A stretch of 64,000 nt of DNA from Nitrospira sp. GTDB lineage: Bacteria > Nitrospirota > Nitrospiria > Nitrospirales > Nitrospiraceae. The stretch covers positions 248,001 through 312,000 of the forward strand of contig JALDRG010000003.1 of NCBI GenBank assembly GCA_031315995.1, given 5' to 3'. Below the pieces are notes generated by a model, which saw only the letters and a list, made by a program, of their open reading frames with translations, was not told where the DNA came from and made no database searches. The first letter of the stretch is position 1. Every line of letters begins with the position of its first letter. This document shows positions 8,375 through 15,947 of this stretch, piece by piece. The position numbers and the translations under genes were made by a program.

Positions 8375-9652
8375 ATGCAGGATCTGATCGGTTCGTTGGA
8401 CGCGCTGAAATCAACCGACCCCGAGACATACCAGGCCATTGTCGACGAAGAGCAGCGGCAGCGGGACAAGTTGTTGCTGATCGCGTCGGAAAACTTCGCC
8501 AGTCCCGCCGTCTTGGCCGCCCAAGGCAGCGTCATGACGAATAAGTATGCCGAAGGGTATCCAGGCAAGCGCTATTATGGCGGGTGTCAGCATGTCGATA
8601 CGGTTGAAAGCCTGGCCATCGAACGCGCCAAACAGATCTTCGGAGCCGAACACGTCAACGTGCAGCCGCATTCGGGTTCGCAAGCCAACATGGCGGCGTA
8701 CCTGGCGGTGCTCAAGCCCGGCGACACGATTCTTGGGTTAGACCTCGCCCAGGGGGGACACTTGACTCACGGCAGCAAGGTGAATTTTTCCGGCATCATT
8801 TTCCGTGCGTTTTCGTATGGCGTCGATCGCCAAACCGAAACCATCGACTATGCGGCGGTCCGGAAGATCGCCGAGGAGTGCCGTCCCCGCATGCTCGTGG
8901 TCGGAGCCAGCGCCTACGCCCGCACCCTCGACTTCCTCAAGTTCCAGGAAATCGCCAAGTCGGTGGGTGCCTACCTGCTGGTGGACATCGCGCACATTGC
9001 CGGACTGATCGCCGCCGGCTTGCACCCCAACCCCGTCCCTTACGCGGATTTCGTGACGACCACGACGCACAAGACGCTACGTGGTCCGCGCGGCGGCGTG
9101 ACGATGTGCAAAGCCGAGTATGCCAAGGCCGTCGACAAGATTATTTTTCCAGGTCTGCAAGGCGGCCCCCTCATGCATGTGATTGCCGCCAAAGCCGTCG
9201 CGTTCAAAGAAGCGCTGTCTCCTGCCTTCAAGCGGTATCAGCAACAGGTGCTTGCCAACGCGCGCACTTTGGCGCAAGGGCTCGTTGACCGGGGGTATAA
9301 GATCGTGTCCGGCGGGACCGATACCCACTTGATGCTGGTGAATCTGACGAACAAGGGGCTTACAGGCAAGGAGGCCGACGCCGCCCTGGACGCCTCCGGC
9401 ATTATCGTCAACAAGAACGCCGTCCCCTACGATGAAAAACCACCGGCCGTGGCCAGCGGCATCCGGATCGGCAGCCCCATCGTCTCGACCCGCGGAATGC
9501 GCGAGGCGGAGATGCGTGAGATCGTGGCGCTCATCGATCGCGTGTTACAGCATCCTCAGGACCAACAGGTGCAGGCCGAGGTCCGCGCGCAAGCAAAGAC
9601 ACTGTGCAACCGTTTCCCCATCTTTCATGCCTACGATTCGTCTCCCGCTTAG
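8375..9652 (+). CDS. glyA: serine hydroxymethyltransferase
   Basis: A 425-residue PLP enzyme that interconverts serine and glycine using tetrahydrofolate, supplying one-carbon units. The PLP lysine is in [13 protein letters not shown]. The substrate motifs [20 protein letters not shown] and QPHSGSQAN are intact, and the length is normal. The ribosome-binding site GGAGG lies seven bases before the ATG. It sits between rplI and nrdR, probably in one transcript: nrdR starts 15 bases after the stop, an order seen in several phyla. Confidence 0.98.
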   Translation: MQDLIGSLDALKSTDPETYQAIVDEEQRQRDKLLLIASENFASPAVLAAQGSVMTNKYAEGYPGKRYYGGCQHVDTVESLAIERAKQIFGAEHVNVQPHSGSQANMAAYLAVLKPGDTILGLDLAQGGHLTHGSKVNFSGIIFRAFSYGVDRQTETIDYAAVRKIAEECRPRMLVVGASAYARTLDFLKFQEIAKSVGAYLLVDIAHIAGLIAAGLHPNPVPYADFVTTTTHKTLRGPRGGVTMCKAEYAKAVDKIIFPGLQGGPLMHVIAAKAVAFKEALSPAFKRYQQQVLANARTLAQGLVDRGYKIVSGGTDTHLMLVNLTNKGLTGKEADAALDASGIIVNKNAVPYDEKPPAVASGIRIGSPIVSTRGMREAEMREIVALIDRVLQHPQDQQVQAEVRAQAKTLCNRFPIFHAYDSSPA

Positions 9653-9667
9653 GCAGGACGTTCGCCC

Positions 9668-10132
9668 GTGAAGTGTCCTTTCTGCGACGATGTCGAAGAC
9701 AAAGTCGTCGATTCGCGGATGGCCAAAGAAGGTGAGGTCATCCGCCGGCGGCGTGAATGCTTGTCGTGCAAACGCCGCTACACCACCTACGAACGTGTTG
9801 AAGAAACCATGCCCGCCGTCGTAAAGAAAGACGGGCGACGGGAACCGTTTGATCGGAGCAAGATCGTCTCCGGGCTGAAGAAGGCCTGTGAAAAACGCCC
9901 GATCAGCACCGCTACCATCGAAACCGTCACCGATCGCATCGAGAAACGCATCCAAGACATGGGTGAAACCGAGATCGTCAGCACCGCCGTCGGTGAGGAA
10001 GTCATGAAGGAACTCTCCCAGCTCGATCAGGTCGCCTATGTTCGATTCGCCTCCGTCTATCGGGAATTTAAAGACATCGACCAGTTCATGGACGAAATCA
10101 AAGCCCTGGCCCAGCAGCGCCGGGAGCGTTAG
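9668..10132 (+). CDS. nrdR: transcriptional repressor NrdR
   Basis: A 154-residue regulator of ribonucleotide reductase genes. It starts at GTG with MKCPFC and has the four-cysteine zinc ribbon CPFC...CLSC that binds NrdR boxes, then [17 protein letters not shown] and an ATP-cone that senses ATP/dATP. Length and domain order are standard. It is closely spaced after glyA. No nrd gene is in the window, so it acts in trans. Confidence 0.98.
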   Translation: MKCPFCDDVEDKVVDSRMAKEGEVIRRRRECLSCKRRYTTYERVEETMPAVVKKDGRREPFDRSKIVSGLKKACEKRPISTATIETVTDRIEKRIQDMGETEIVSTAVGEEVMKELSQLDQVAYVRFASVYREFKDIDQFMDEIKALAQQRRER

Positions 10133-10243
10133 GCTCTCCCCTTCTCCTCGCTGTTTCGGATCGGTCCGCTCGGGTTAGTAGGGTTAGGCAGGGAGGGCAC
10201 CCATACAGGATAGGCCGCGGCCCTCCTAATATGTTCTGAACCC

Positions 10244-11365
10244 ATGGCGACAACCAAAATCACACGCGAACGACGGACAGCCCTGAGGCCCAACAGGCGG
10301 CGATCGCCCGGGGCCACCCACGTCGTCATCATCGGCGCAGGACGCGGCGGCACCGCCTTAATGGAAATTTTTGCCAATGATCCGTTGGTCCGAATCGTCG
10401 GAGTCGCGGACGTCAGCCCTCAAGCGCCCGGCATCGGGCTCGCCAAACGCTTGCACATCTGCGTGACACGGAGTTATCGGCAACTGCTGAAGATGGGGCC
10501 GGTGGACCTCGTCATTGATGTCTCGGGGAATCCTGAGGTCGGGGACTATCTGCAGGGGATCCGCCGAAAGGGAGTCGCGGTCATCGGCGGCGCCAGCGCC
10601 AAGTTCATGTGGCAGTTAATCGAGGCCCGCATCCGCGCCACGGCCGAGATCGAAAAGGCCTTGAACAAGTACCAGTCGCTGTACCGGTTATATGTCAAGG
10701 AGACCGGCGCGGCGGTGACGGAGGAGCGGACACGCATCGCCTGCGAAATTCACGACGGGCTCGTGCAGAGCCTCGCCGGGGTCAATTTCAAATTGGAGCT
10801 TTCTCAAGAGCTGCTTCGCAAGAATCCCAAGGCCAGCCTGGCGACGATCCGCGAATCCAAAGCCCAGTTGAAGTTGGCTATCCAAGAGGCCAGGCAGGTC
10901 ATCTTTAACCTGCGCCCATTGCACTATGACAAGATGGAGCTCATCCCGGCGCTGACGAATTATCTCAAGTCGTACGAAACCCAGTATCATATCAAGACGA
11001 CCTTTTCCGTGACCGGCGACGAAACGATTTTATTCCCACGCACCAAGATCTTTCTGTTTCGGATGGTGCAAGAGGCGCTGAGCAACGTCCAAAAGCACGC
11101 CAAGGCCGGTCGAGTGTCGGTACAACTCGACATTCGTTTCGATCTGCTGCAAGTGACGATTTCCGACAACGGGATCGGATTCGACATGGATGCGGTCCTT
11201 CGCGATCCCGAAAAGTGGGATCACTTCGGTATTCGTGGCATCTTGGAACGCGCACGACTTGTGGGCGGAGAAGCCACGATTGATTCGAAGAAAGGGCGCG
11301 GCACACGAATCGTGCTGCGAATCCCACTAGCCGACAAGGAGACGATTCGTCATGGAAAAAATTAA
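10244..11365 (+). CDS. NarL-type sensor histidine kinase with N-terminal NAD-binding-like Rossmann domain
   Basis: A 373-residue soluble kinase with no membrane helix. Residues 26-125 form a dinucleotide-binding fold: THVVIIGAGRGG (31-36 is GxGxxG), an acidic residue after the second strand (VADVSP), VDLVIDVSGNPEV, and a segment like those in homoserine dehydrogenases. Then a short coiled coil leads to the HisKA_3 box EERTRIACEIHDGLVQS with H170 as the expected phosphorylation site, and a HATPase domain with EALSNVQKHA and DNGIGFD. It overlaps the response regulator gene by 14 bases. The likely reading is a cytoplasmic sensor of NAD(P)(H) or another bound nucleotide. The start ATG lacks a good ribosome-binding site. 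Confidence 0.9.
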   Translation: MATTKITRERRTALRPNRRRSPGATHVVIIGAGRGGTALMEIFANDPLVRIVGVADVSPQAPGIGLAKRLHICVTRSYRQLLKMGPVDLVIDVSGNPEVGDYLQGIRRKGVAVIGGASAKFMWQLIEARIRATAEIEKALNKYQSLYRLYVKETGAAVTEERTRIACEIHDGLVQSLAGVNFKLELSQELLRKNPKASLATIRESKAQLKLAIQEARQVIFNLRPLHYDKMELIPALTNYLKSYETQYHIKTTFSVTGDETILFPRTKIFLFRMVQEALSNVQKHAKAGRVSVQLDIRFDLLQVTISDNGIGFDMDAVLRDPEKWDHFGIRGILERARLVGGEATIDSKKGRGTRIVLRIPLADKETIRHGKN

Positions 11366-12023
11366 GGTCCTGATCGCCGATGACCATCGTGTGGTTCGTG
11401 AAGGCCTTGCGGCCATTCTCAAGACCAAAGACGACATCAACGTCGTCGGCGAAGCGCAAGACGGTGCGGAAGCCGTGGAGAAAACTAAGACTCTGATGCC
11501 GGACGTCATCCTCATGGATGTCAGCATGCCCCGGATGGGCGGCATCGAAGCCACCCGACAAATCAAGCGGGAATTCCCTCACATGGGTATCGTGGCTCTG
11601 ACCATGTACGAAGAGCAACAATATATCTTCGATCTCGTGCGAGCCGGCGCGACGGGTTACCTTCTGAAAGACTCGGAATCGTCGCAAATCGTCGCTGCTA
11701 TCCGTGCCATCTACCGAGGCGAATCTCTCATTCATCCCTCGGTCGCCAGTAAGATCCTGGCCGAGTTTTCCCTCATGTCCCAGAAGAAGGGGAAAAAGCC
11801 GTCTTGGGTCGAGCACGATTTGACTGAGCGGGAAATCACGGTGCTACGGCTTGTTGCCGACGGAAAAACCAACAAGGAAATCGCCAACAACTTGGACTTA
11901 AGCGAAAAGACCGTCAAGAATCACGTTCGCAATATCTTCCATAAACTCCAGGTGTATGACCGAACCCAAGCGGCGATTCTAGCCATCCGCAAAGGGCTCA
12001 TCGAACTGGAACCGAGGCCCTAG
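11352..12023 (+). CDS. NarL/FixJ-family response regulator
   Basis: A 223-residue two-domain regulator. The receiver has DD at 10-11, the phospho-acceptor D56 in VILMDVSMP, a Thr in ALTMYEE and Lys in LLKDSES. A LuxR-type helix-turn-helix follows: LTEREITVLRLVADGKTNKE and LSEKTVKNHVRNIFHKL. It overlaps the upstream histidine kinase gene and is surely its partner. Targets are unknown. It is separated from lpxC by a 286-base regulatory region. Confidence 0.95.
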   Translation: MEKIKVLIADDHRVVREGLAAILKTKDDINVVGEAQDGAEAVEKTKTLMPDVILMDVSMPRMGGIEATRQIKREFPHMGIVALTMYEEQQYIFDLVRAGATGYLLKDSESSQIVAAIRAIYRGESLIHPSVASKILAEFSLMSQKKGKKPSWVEHDLTEREITVLRLVADGKTNKEIANNLDLSEKTVKNHVRNIFHKLQVYDRTQAAILAIRKGLIELEPRP

Positions 12024-12177
12024 CGGAGATTGGTCGGCGGTCACAAGGAGAAGCATATTGATCTCGGTCTTGATGTGGAAGATTGATGGCCCTTGCTATT
12101 GCCTTACCGGAAACAGTCGGGTAACCTATTGAAAACCAACCATTTCAGTGGCTCTCCCGCTTCAACAAACGATACAA

Positions 12178-12194
12178 TTGTGTTTATTTCACAA
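12178..12194. promoter_or_regulatory. inverted repeat TTGTG-N7-CACAA upstream of lpxC
   Basis: Two perfect five-base arms separated by TTTATTT in an AT-rich stretch, 68 bases upstream of the -24 element of the proposed sigma-54 promoter. It could be an activator site. The arm length is short, so chance is possible. Confidence 0.35.
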
Positions 12195-12232
12195 CAGTGA
12201 GTATTTCGAACCATCACATCGATACATTTATT

Positions 12233-12245
12233 TATCAATACGTTG
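12233..12245 (+). promoter_or_regulatory. IHF-like site upstream of lpxC
   Basis: TATCAATACGTTG matches the IHF consensus WATCAANNNNTTR at every defined position. It lies between the sigma-54-type promoter and the inverted repeat at 12178-12194, the usual place for a bend that brings an activator to sigma-54 holoenzyme. IHF binding itself is inferred. Confidence 0.5.
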
Positions 12246-12261
12246 CGAGTAATAACGTGCC

Positions 12262-12277
12262 TGGCACAAGCATTGCT
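12262..12277 (+). promoter_or_regulatory. sigma-54 (-24/-12) promoter of lpxC
   Basis: TGGCAC-AAGCA-TTGCT matches the RpoN consensus TGGCAC-N5-TTGC exactly, with the GG and GC pairs ten bases apart. Initiation would fall near 12288, leaving a short leader with GGAGG before the lpxC GTG at 12310. No competing sigma-70 promoter is obvious just upstream. Confidence 0.65.
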
Positions 12278-12309
12278 CACATCGAGGTACACACTACGGA
12301 GGAGGCACT

Positions 12310-13236
12310 GTGCGGTTTCAGCAAACGATCGGATCTTCAGTTTCCTGTTCAGGCGTCGGGCTTCACTCAGGCCAACCGGTCACGCTGACACTTCGCCCAG
12401 CTCCCCCCAATACTGGGATTGTGTTCGTCTATCGTAACGGATCTGGGGAGACTCTCCTCCCTGCCGCCGTCTCTAACAAAGTCCCGACCGAACTCTGCAC
12501 CGCGATCAGCGTCAACGGCCATCAGGTGAAGACGATCGAACACCTCCTGTCAGCCTTGGTCGGCATGGAAGTCGACAACGTCTACGCAGAAGTCGACGCG
12601 GGGGAAGTGCCCGTTCTGGACGGCAGCGCAAGCCCGTTCGTGCGCCTCATCCGCACCGCCGGCGTGATTCCGCAGACCCGTCGCCAATCCTACGTGAAAA
12701 TTACGCAACCCATTGAAGTCGTTGATGGACCTCGCCGCGTCAGGATCGAACCATCATCCACCCCAAAGATCACATATTCGATTCACTACGATCATCCGTT
12801 GATCCAAACCCAGTCCTACACCTACACCTGCTCCGCATCGGCATTCGAGCAAGATATCGCAACGGCTCGCACGTTTGGGTTCTTGCATGAAGTCGAAGCG
12901 CTGTGGGCGAGAGGGCTTGGAAAAGGCGGGACACTCGATAACACGGTGGTCCTGTCCAAAGAAGGCGTGGTGAATGAATCGGGCCTGCGCTTCCCCAACG
13001 AGTTCGTCCGGCATAAGGTCCTGGATCTGATCGGTGATATTGCGCTTCTTGGCTTCCCATTCATCGGCCATATCGTTGCCGAACGGTCAGGCCATGCGAT
13101 GCATACTCGACTCGTTGAGCAAATCCTCGTTCAGCGCGACAAGTGGGCACTCATCACCGGGGAACATTCCGTTCCTGCATCCGAATCCCGCACATCGATC
13201 GGGCTCCTCCGCCCGGCGCCATCCCTTGCAGTCTAA
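12310..13236 (+). CDS. lpxC: UDP-3-O-acyl-N-acetylglucosamine deacetylase
   Basis: A 308-residue zinc amidase catalysing the committed step of lipid A synthesis in the cytoplasm. The zinc histidine H78 is in the signature TIEHLLSAL, the second metal site is in the HKVLDLIGDIALLG segment (His and Asp), and the general-acid His is in GHAMHTRLV. GVGLHSG near residue 16 is the conserved N-terminal turn. The start is GTG with GGAGG five bases upstream. Its presence shows a diderm cell with LPS. It stands alone rather than in the mur/fts cluster, and the upstream region suggests sigma-54 control. Confidence 0.97.
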   Translation: MRFQQTIGSSVSCSGVGLHSGQPVTLTLRPAPPNTGIVFVYRNGSGETLLPAAVSNKVPTELCTAISVNGHQVKTIEHLLSALVGMEVDNVYAEVDAGEVPVLDGSASPFVRLIRTAGVIPQTRRQSYVKITQPIEVVDGPRRVRIEPSSTPKITYSIHYDHPLIQTQSYTYTCSASAFEQDIATARTFGFLHEVEALWARGLGKGGTLDNTVVLSKEGVVNESGLRFPNEFVRHKVLDLIGDIALLGFPFIGHIVAERSGHAMHTRLVEQILVQRDKWALITGEHSVPASESRTSIGLLRPAPSLAV

Positions 13237-13320
13237 TTGCTTCCCCTAAGCATCCTCCATCTCGCGGGACCAACTTCCCATAGCCTCTGATCCAAGCAGG
13301 CCATGGCTGTTCATGGGCAT

Positions 13321-13358
13321 AAAAAAACGCCGGAGGTAAGTGGCCTTACCCCCGGCGT
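13321..13358 (-). terminator. rho-independent terminator for the lysine-rich peptide gene
   Basis: A stem of 13 base pairs, ACGCCGG and GGTAAG pairing with their complements apart from a one-base bulge, closes a TGGC loop. On the minus strand it is followed by seven T residues. It may also stop plus-strand transcription from lpxC. Confidence 0.9.
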
Positions 13359-13375
13359 GTAAATCCTGGTGGGAC

Positions 13376-13432
13376 TTACTTCTTCTTCGCTGCCTTCTTC
13401 GCTGGTTTCTTCGCTGCCTTCTTCGTTGCCAA
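13376..13432 (-). CDS. 18-residue lysine/alanine-rich histone-H1-like peptide
   Basis: A TTG start at 13432 preceded by AGGGAGG at eight bases encodes MATKKAAKKPAKKAAKKK, followed by TAA and, 17 bases on, by a strong terminator. The AKKPAKK repeat is that of bacterial histone-H1-like tails (HctB/AlgP type). An in-frame GTG at 13439-13441 would add three residues but overlaps the ribosome-binding site. It lies 53 bases downstream of the HARE-HTH gene on the same strand and may be its operon partner. Such a peptide could bind DNA or RNA by charge. It is unusually short, so proof of translation matters. Confidence 0.6.
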   Translation of the reverse strand: MATKKAAKKPAKKAAKKK

Positions 13433-13485
13433 GACTCTCACCTCCCTTCACACTTTTAGAGTTGACGTGAACTTCTTCCGCCCGC

Positions 13486-13995
13486 TTACACGACCGCTGT
13501 TAATTCCTGAGTCATCACTGCAAACGTATTCGGTCCGACCTTCTGGAACCGCTTATCTCGCTTCAATGACGTCGCGACCGACGTCAGCGGCGTCTTGCCC
13601 TTAATCTGCAAACCACCCTCCAACAGACGCTGCAAGAGCTCCTTCGCATGCATCGCTCGACTGGCTTCTCGAAGAATCTGAAAGGCGGCCTCCGGAACAC
13701 TCTTCCCGACATACTTGCTTTTCCCCAGCAAGATCTCTCGCGACTGGTCCGTCACGTCGGTGACAGGCAATGGGCGAATACCTTTTTCGTCGGTGATAAT
13801 CTGACTGGAAAGACTCGCCAACTTGGCCTTATCTGCCTCAACACGATACAGCGTTTCCGCCAGCTCCAAGTACTTCTTGATCATGGCGATCTCATCGTCG
13901 AGACGACGCCTTTTTTTCTCAAGCTCTTGGTAGCGGTTCCGGTAAGCGCTGATCCGTTGTTCAAGGCCAACCAGGATGTCGGTCAATTCTTCCAC
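13486..13995 (-). CDS. coiled-coil protein with C-terminal HARE-HTH (winged-helix) domain
   Basis: About 169 residues from a GTG at 13995. Residues 1-65 are a charged helix (LEKKRRRLDDEIAMIKKYLE) fit for dimerisation. Residues 95-165 carry the HARE-HTH pattern AAFQILREASRAMHAKELLQ ... LTSVATSLKRD..F..VGPNTF, a winged helix found in RNA polymerase delta subunits and in chromatin and restriction proteins. The frame extends to a TTG at 14061, but that stretch contains a perfect sigma-70 promoter, so the shorter start with GAGG upstream is preferred. It probably binds DNA, perhaps with the lysine-rich peptide encoded just downstream. Confidence 0.8.
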   Translation of the reverse strand: MEELTDILVGLEQRISAYRNRYQELEKKRRRLDDEIAMIKKYLELAETLYRVEADKAKLASLSSQIITDEKGIRPLPVTDVTDQSREILLGKSKYVGKSVPEAAFQILREASRAMHAKELLQRLLEGGLQIKGKTPLTSVATSLKRDKRFQKVGPNTFAVMTQELTAVV

Positions 13996-14017
13996 AAGCA
14001 AGTCCTCAATAAAGCAT

Positions 14018-14052
14018 ACTTGCTTTATAGCAAGTGAATCATTTTCTGTCAA
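14018..14052 (-). promoter_or_regulatory. sigma-70 promoter with operator-like palindrome for the HARE-HTH gene
   Basis: On the minus strand TTGACA (14052-14047), a 17-base spacer and TATAAA (14029-14024) form a near-consensus promoter. The palindrome ACTTGC-N6-GCAAGT (14018-14035) covers the -10 box, as expected for a repressor site, possibly autoregulation. Confidence 0.75.
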
Positions 14053-14244
14053 GTCACTCAAAACAACTATTTGATCGCATTATACGCGTGCAGAAGCCGA
14101 ATGCATACAATGCCTGGCCAAGCCTTGCCATACAAGAACAAGCGTTTTGTGAATCGTTGTTTATCAACACTTTACAATGCGCTGCCATGACCAAAAAGAA
14201 GTCTTTGCGGCCATGAGCTCCAGTCGTGCTAGTATGCCGCTTCT

Positions 14245-15066
14245 ATGCAGACTCCACGGATTCCCTCTACGGCAGACTGCTCCCTATATCTTGCGACAGC
14301 GATCCGAGCGGCTGAAGCAGCCGGAGCGGTCCTCCTCGAACATGCCCGATCCGGCTTTCGTATCGACTATAAGGCGGCCATCAACCTCGTGACTGATGCG
14401 GATCGACGTGCCGAAGACAGCATCGTGCGCACGGTTCTCGCCGCCCACCCTTCTCACCGCATCTTGGCCGAAGAACGCGGAGCAGATGGGGCCACGAACT
14501 CGCGATATCAATGGATTGTCGATCCTCTGGACGGCACGACCAACTTCGCCCACGGCTTCCCGTTCTATTCCGTCTCAATCGGCCTGGAGTGCGACGGAGA
14601 ATGTATCGTAGGTGTGGTGCTGGATCCGGTGCGTCGAGAATTGTTTACCGGAGTGATGGGGCAGGGGGCATACCTGAACGGCGAGCGACTTTGCGTGTCC
14701 ACCATTGAAACACTTGAACAATCGCTGCTGGTCACCGGCTTTGCCTATAACATCCGCGAGACGCCCAACAACAATCTCGATCACTTTTCCCGCATCTCGC
14801 TCTGTACGCAAGGCGTTCGACGCACCGGTTCAGCCGCGCTGGATCTCTGCTATGTGGCCGCCGGCCGATTCGACGGATATTGGGAAGTCAAATTGAGCCC
14901 ATGGGATATGGCAGCGGGAATCGTCATTCTTCGAGAGGCGGGTGGAACGGTGTCCGGGTTTACCAAGGACAGGTTCTCACTCTATGGGCAAGAACTGGTT
15001 GCCACCAACGGACAGATTCACGATCATTTGCTTCACGCGCTCAATCAGACCTCCGGCCATCACTGA
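14245..15066 (+). CDS. suhB: inositol-1-monophosphatase family protein
   Basis: A 273-residue magnesium-dependent phosphatase. Metal-binding motifs are present in order: the AEERGA glutamate, WIVDPLDGTTNFAHGFP and the C-terminal SPWDMAAGIVILREAGG. The length and motif spacing fit SuhB/IMPase, which dephosphorylates inositol phosphates and in enterobacteria also assists rRNA antitermination. Related enzymes act on histidinol phosphate or PAP, so the symbol is given by closeness to SuhB only. It is a single gene divergent from the HARE-HTH gene. Confidence 0.88.
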   Translation: MQTPRIPSTADCSLYLATAIRAAEAAGAVLLEHARSGFRIDYKAAINLVTDADRRAEDSIVRTVLAAHPSHRILAEERGADGATNSRYQWIVDPLDGTTNFAHGFPFYSVSIGLECDGECIVGVVLDPVRRELFTGVMGQGAYLNGERLCVSTIETLEQSLLVTGFAYNIRETPNNNLDHFSRISLCTQGVRRTGSAALDLCYVAAGRFDGYWEVKLSPWDMAAGIVILREAGGTVSGFTKDRFSLYGQELVATNGQIHDHLLHALNQTSGHH

Positions 15067-15204
15067 TCGGGATTGCTGTCCGCTGGCTCCTCGCCGCAAT
15101 TCTTCGCGGTCATGGATGACCTTCGCCGGCCATGCCATGTACAGTGCGATCTTTGATGCGGTATCATGCCGCCTCACATGTATGATCGAAGGAGCGCACG
15201 TATC

Positions 15205-15474
15205 ATGGCAAGCCAAGTTCCTCCGCAAAAACCAGCCGCCTCGCCGGCCAACCCGCAGGACGTCTGGGACGTCGAACTCTTACACGTGCACGTGTCGCGA
15301 AAAGGGCAACTCGTCAATGCCGAGTGGGCCCTCCACCCTCAGATCAAAGCCGACTTGAGCGCGGAGGAGTGGAAAGAGCTCGGCGAACTGATGAGCAAGG
15401 TCACGACCATCGTCGGCCACCGATTTTCGCAGGCCCTCGGCGAGGCTGAACCGTCCCCACCTGGGAACGCATAA
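15205..15474 (+). CDS. conserved-looking hypothetical protein, 89 residues
   Basis: An ATG at 15205 with GAAGGAG upstream is preferred to the earlier ATG at 15166. The protein begins with a Pro/Ala-rich 20-residue leader and continues as a compact alpha/beta segment (VWDVELLHVHVSRKGQLVNAEW, then an acidic helix around EEWKELGELM). No membrane segment and no cysteines. No family recognised. It lies between suhB and the AhpD-like gene on the same strand. Confidence 0.65.
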   Translation: MASQVPPQKPAASPANPQDVWDVELLHVHVSRKGQLVNAEWALHPQIKADLSAEEWKELGELMSKVTTIVGHRFSQALGEAEPSPPGNA

Positions 15475-15566
15475 CGCACCTGCTCGCTGAAGAGCCGCTC
15501 ACAAGAAGCGCTCGCCGATTCGTCTCGAAGACGCACCACACCCAACTCATCCTGCGAGGTTATCCC

Positions 15567-15899
15567 ATGGACACCTATTACCATTCCAAGGATCTCGGAA
15601 AATTCGGAGACATGGGGAAAGACAACCCGGTCTTGTGGGAAAAATTCATGAGTTATTACAGCGCCGTCTTTGCGGAAGGGGCGCTGACGGAGCGAGAAAA
15701 GGCATTGATCGCGCTGGGAGTGGCCCATGCCGTCCAGTGCCCCTACTGCATCGATGCCTACACACAGGCCTGCCTGGAAAAGGGGTCGAATACCGAAGAA
15801 ATGACCGAAGCGGTCCACGTCGCCTGTGCGATCCGCGGCGGCGCGTCACTTGTGCACGGCGTGCAAATGAGAAATGTCGCCGAGAAACTCTCGATGTAG
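15567..15899 (+). CDS. carboxymuconolactone decarboxylase/AhpD-like protein of the arsenosugar-associated type
   Basis: A 110-residue all-helical protein with the AhpD-type redox pair in VQCPYCIDAYTQACLEKG and a tail AIRGGASLVHGVQM. The sequence closely resembles the peroxidase-like protein often found next to the ArsS radical SAM enzyme of arsenosugar biosynthesis. No ArsS, ArsM or ars gene is visible nearby; the adjacent convergent gene is a different radical SAM class. It probably reduces peroxides or reactive arsenic or selenium species, but this rests on family resemblance only. Confidence 0.8.
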   Translation: MDTYYHSKDLGKFGDMGKDNPVLWEKFMSYYSAVFAEGALTEREKALIALGVAHAVQCPYCIDAYTQACLEKGSNTEEMTEAVHVACAIRGGASLVHGVQMRNVAEKLSM

Positions 15900-15947
15900 G
15901 GGAGATGCAGGGGAGGGGAGCCCAGCCGAAGAGACTGCAGACGCCGT

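Noticed and set aside
13996..14061. longer start (TTG at 14061) of the HARE-HTH gene
   Set aside because: The extra codons contain TTGACA-N17-TATAAA and a palindrome, so they are promoter; the GTG at 13995 has GAGG upstream.
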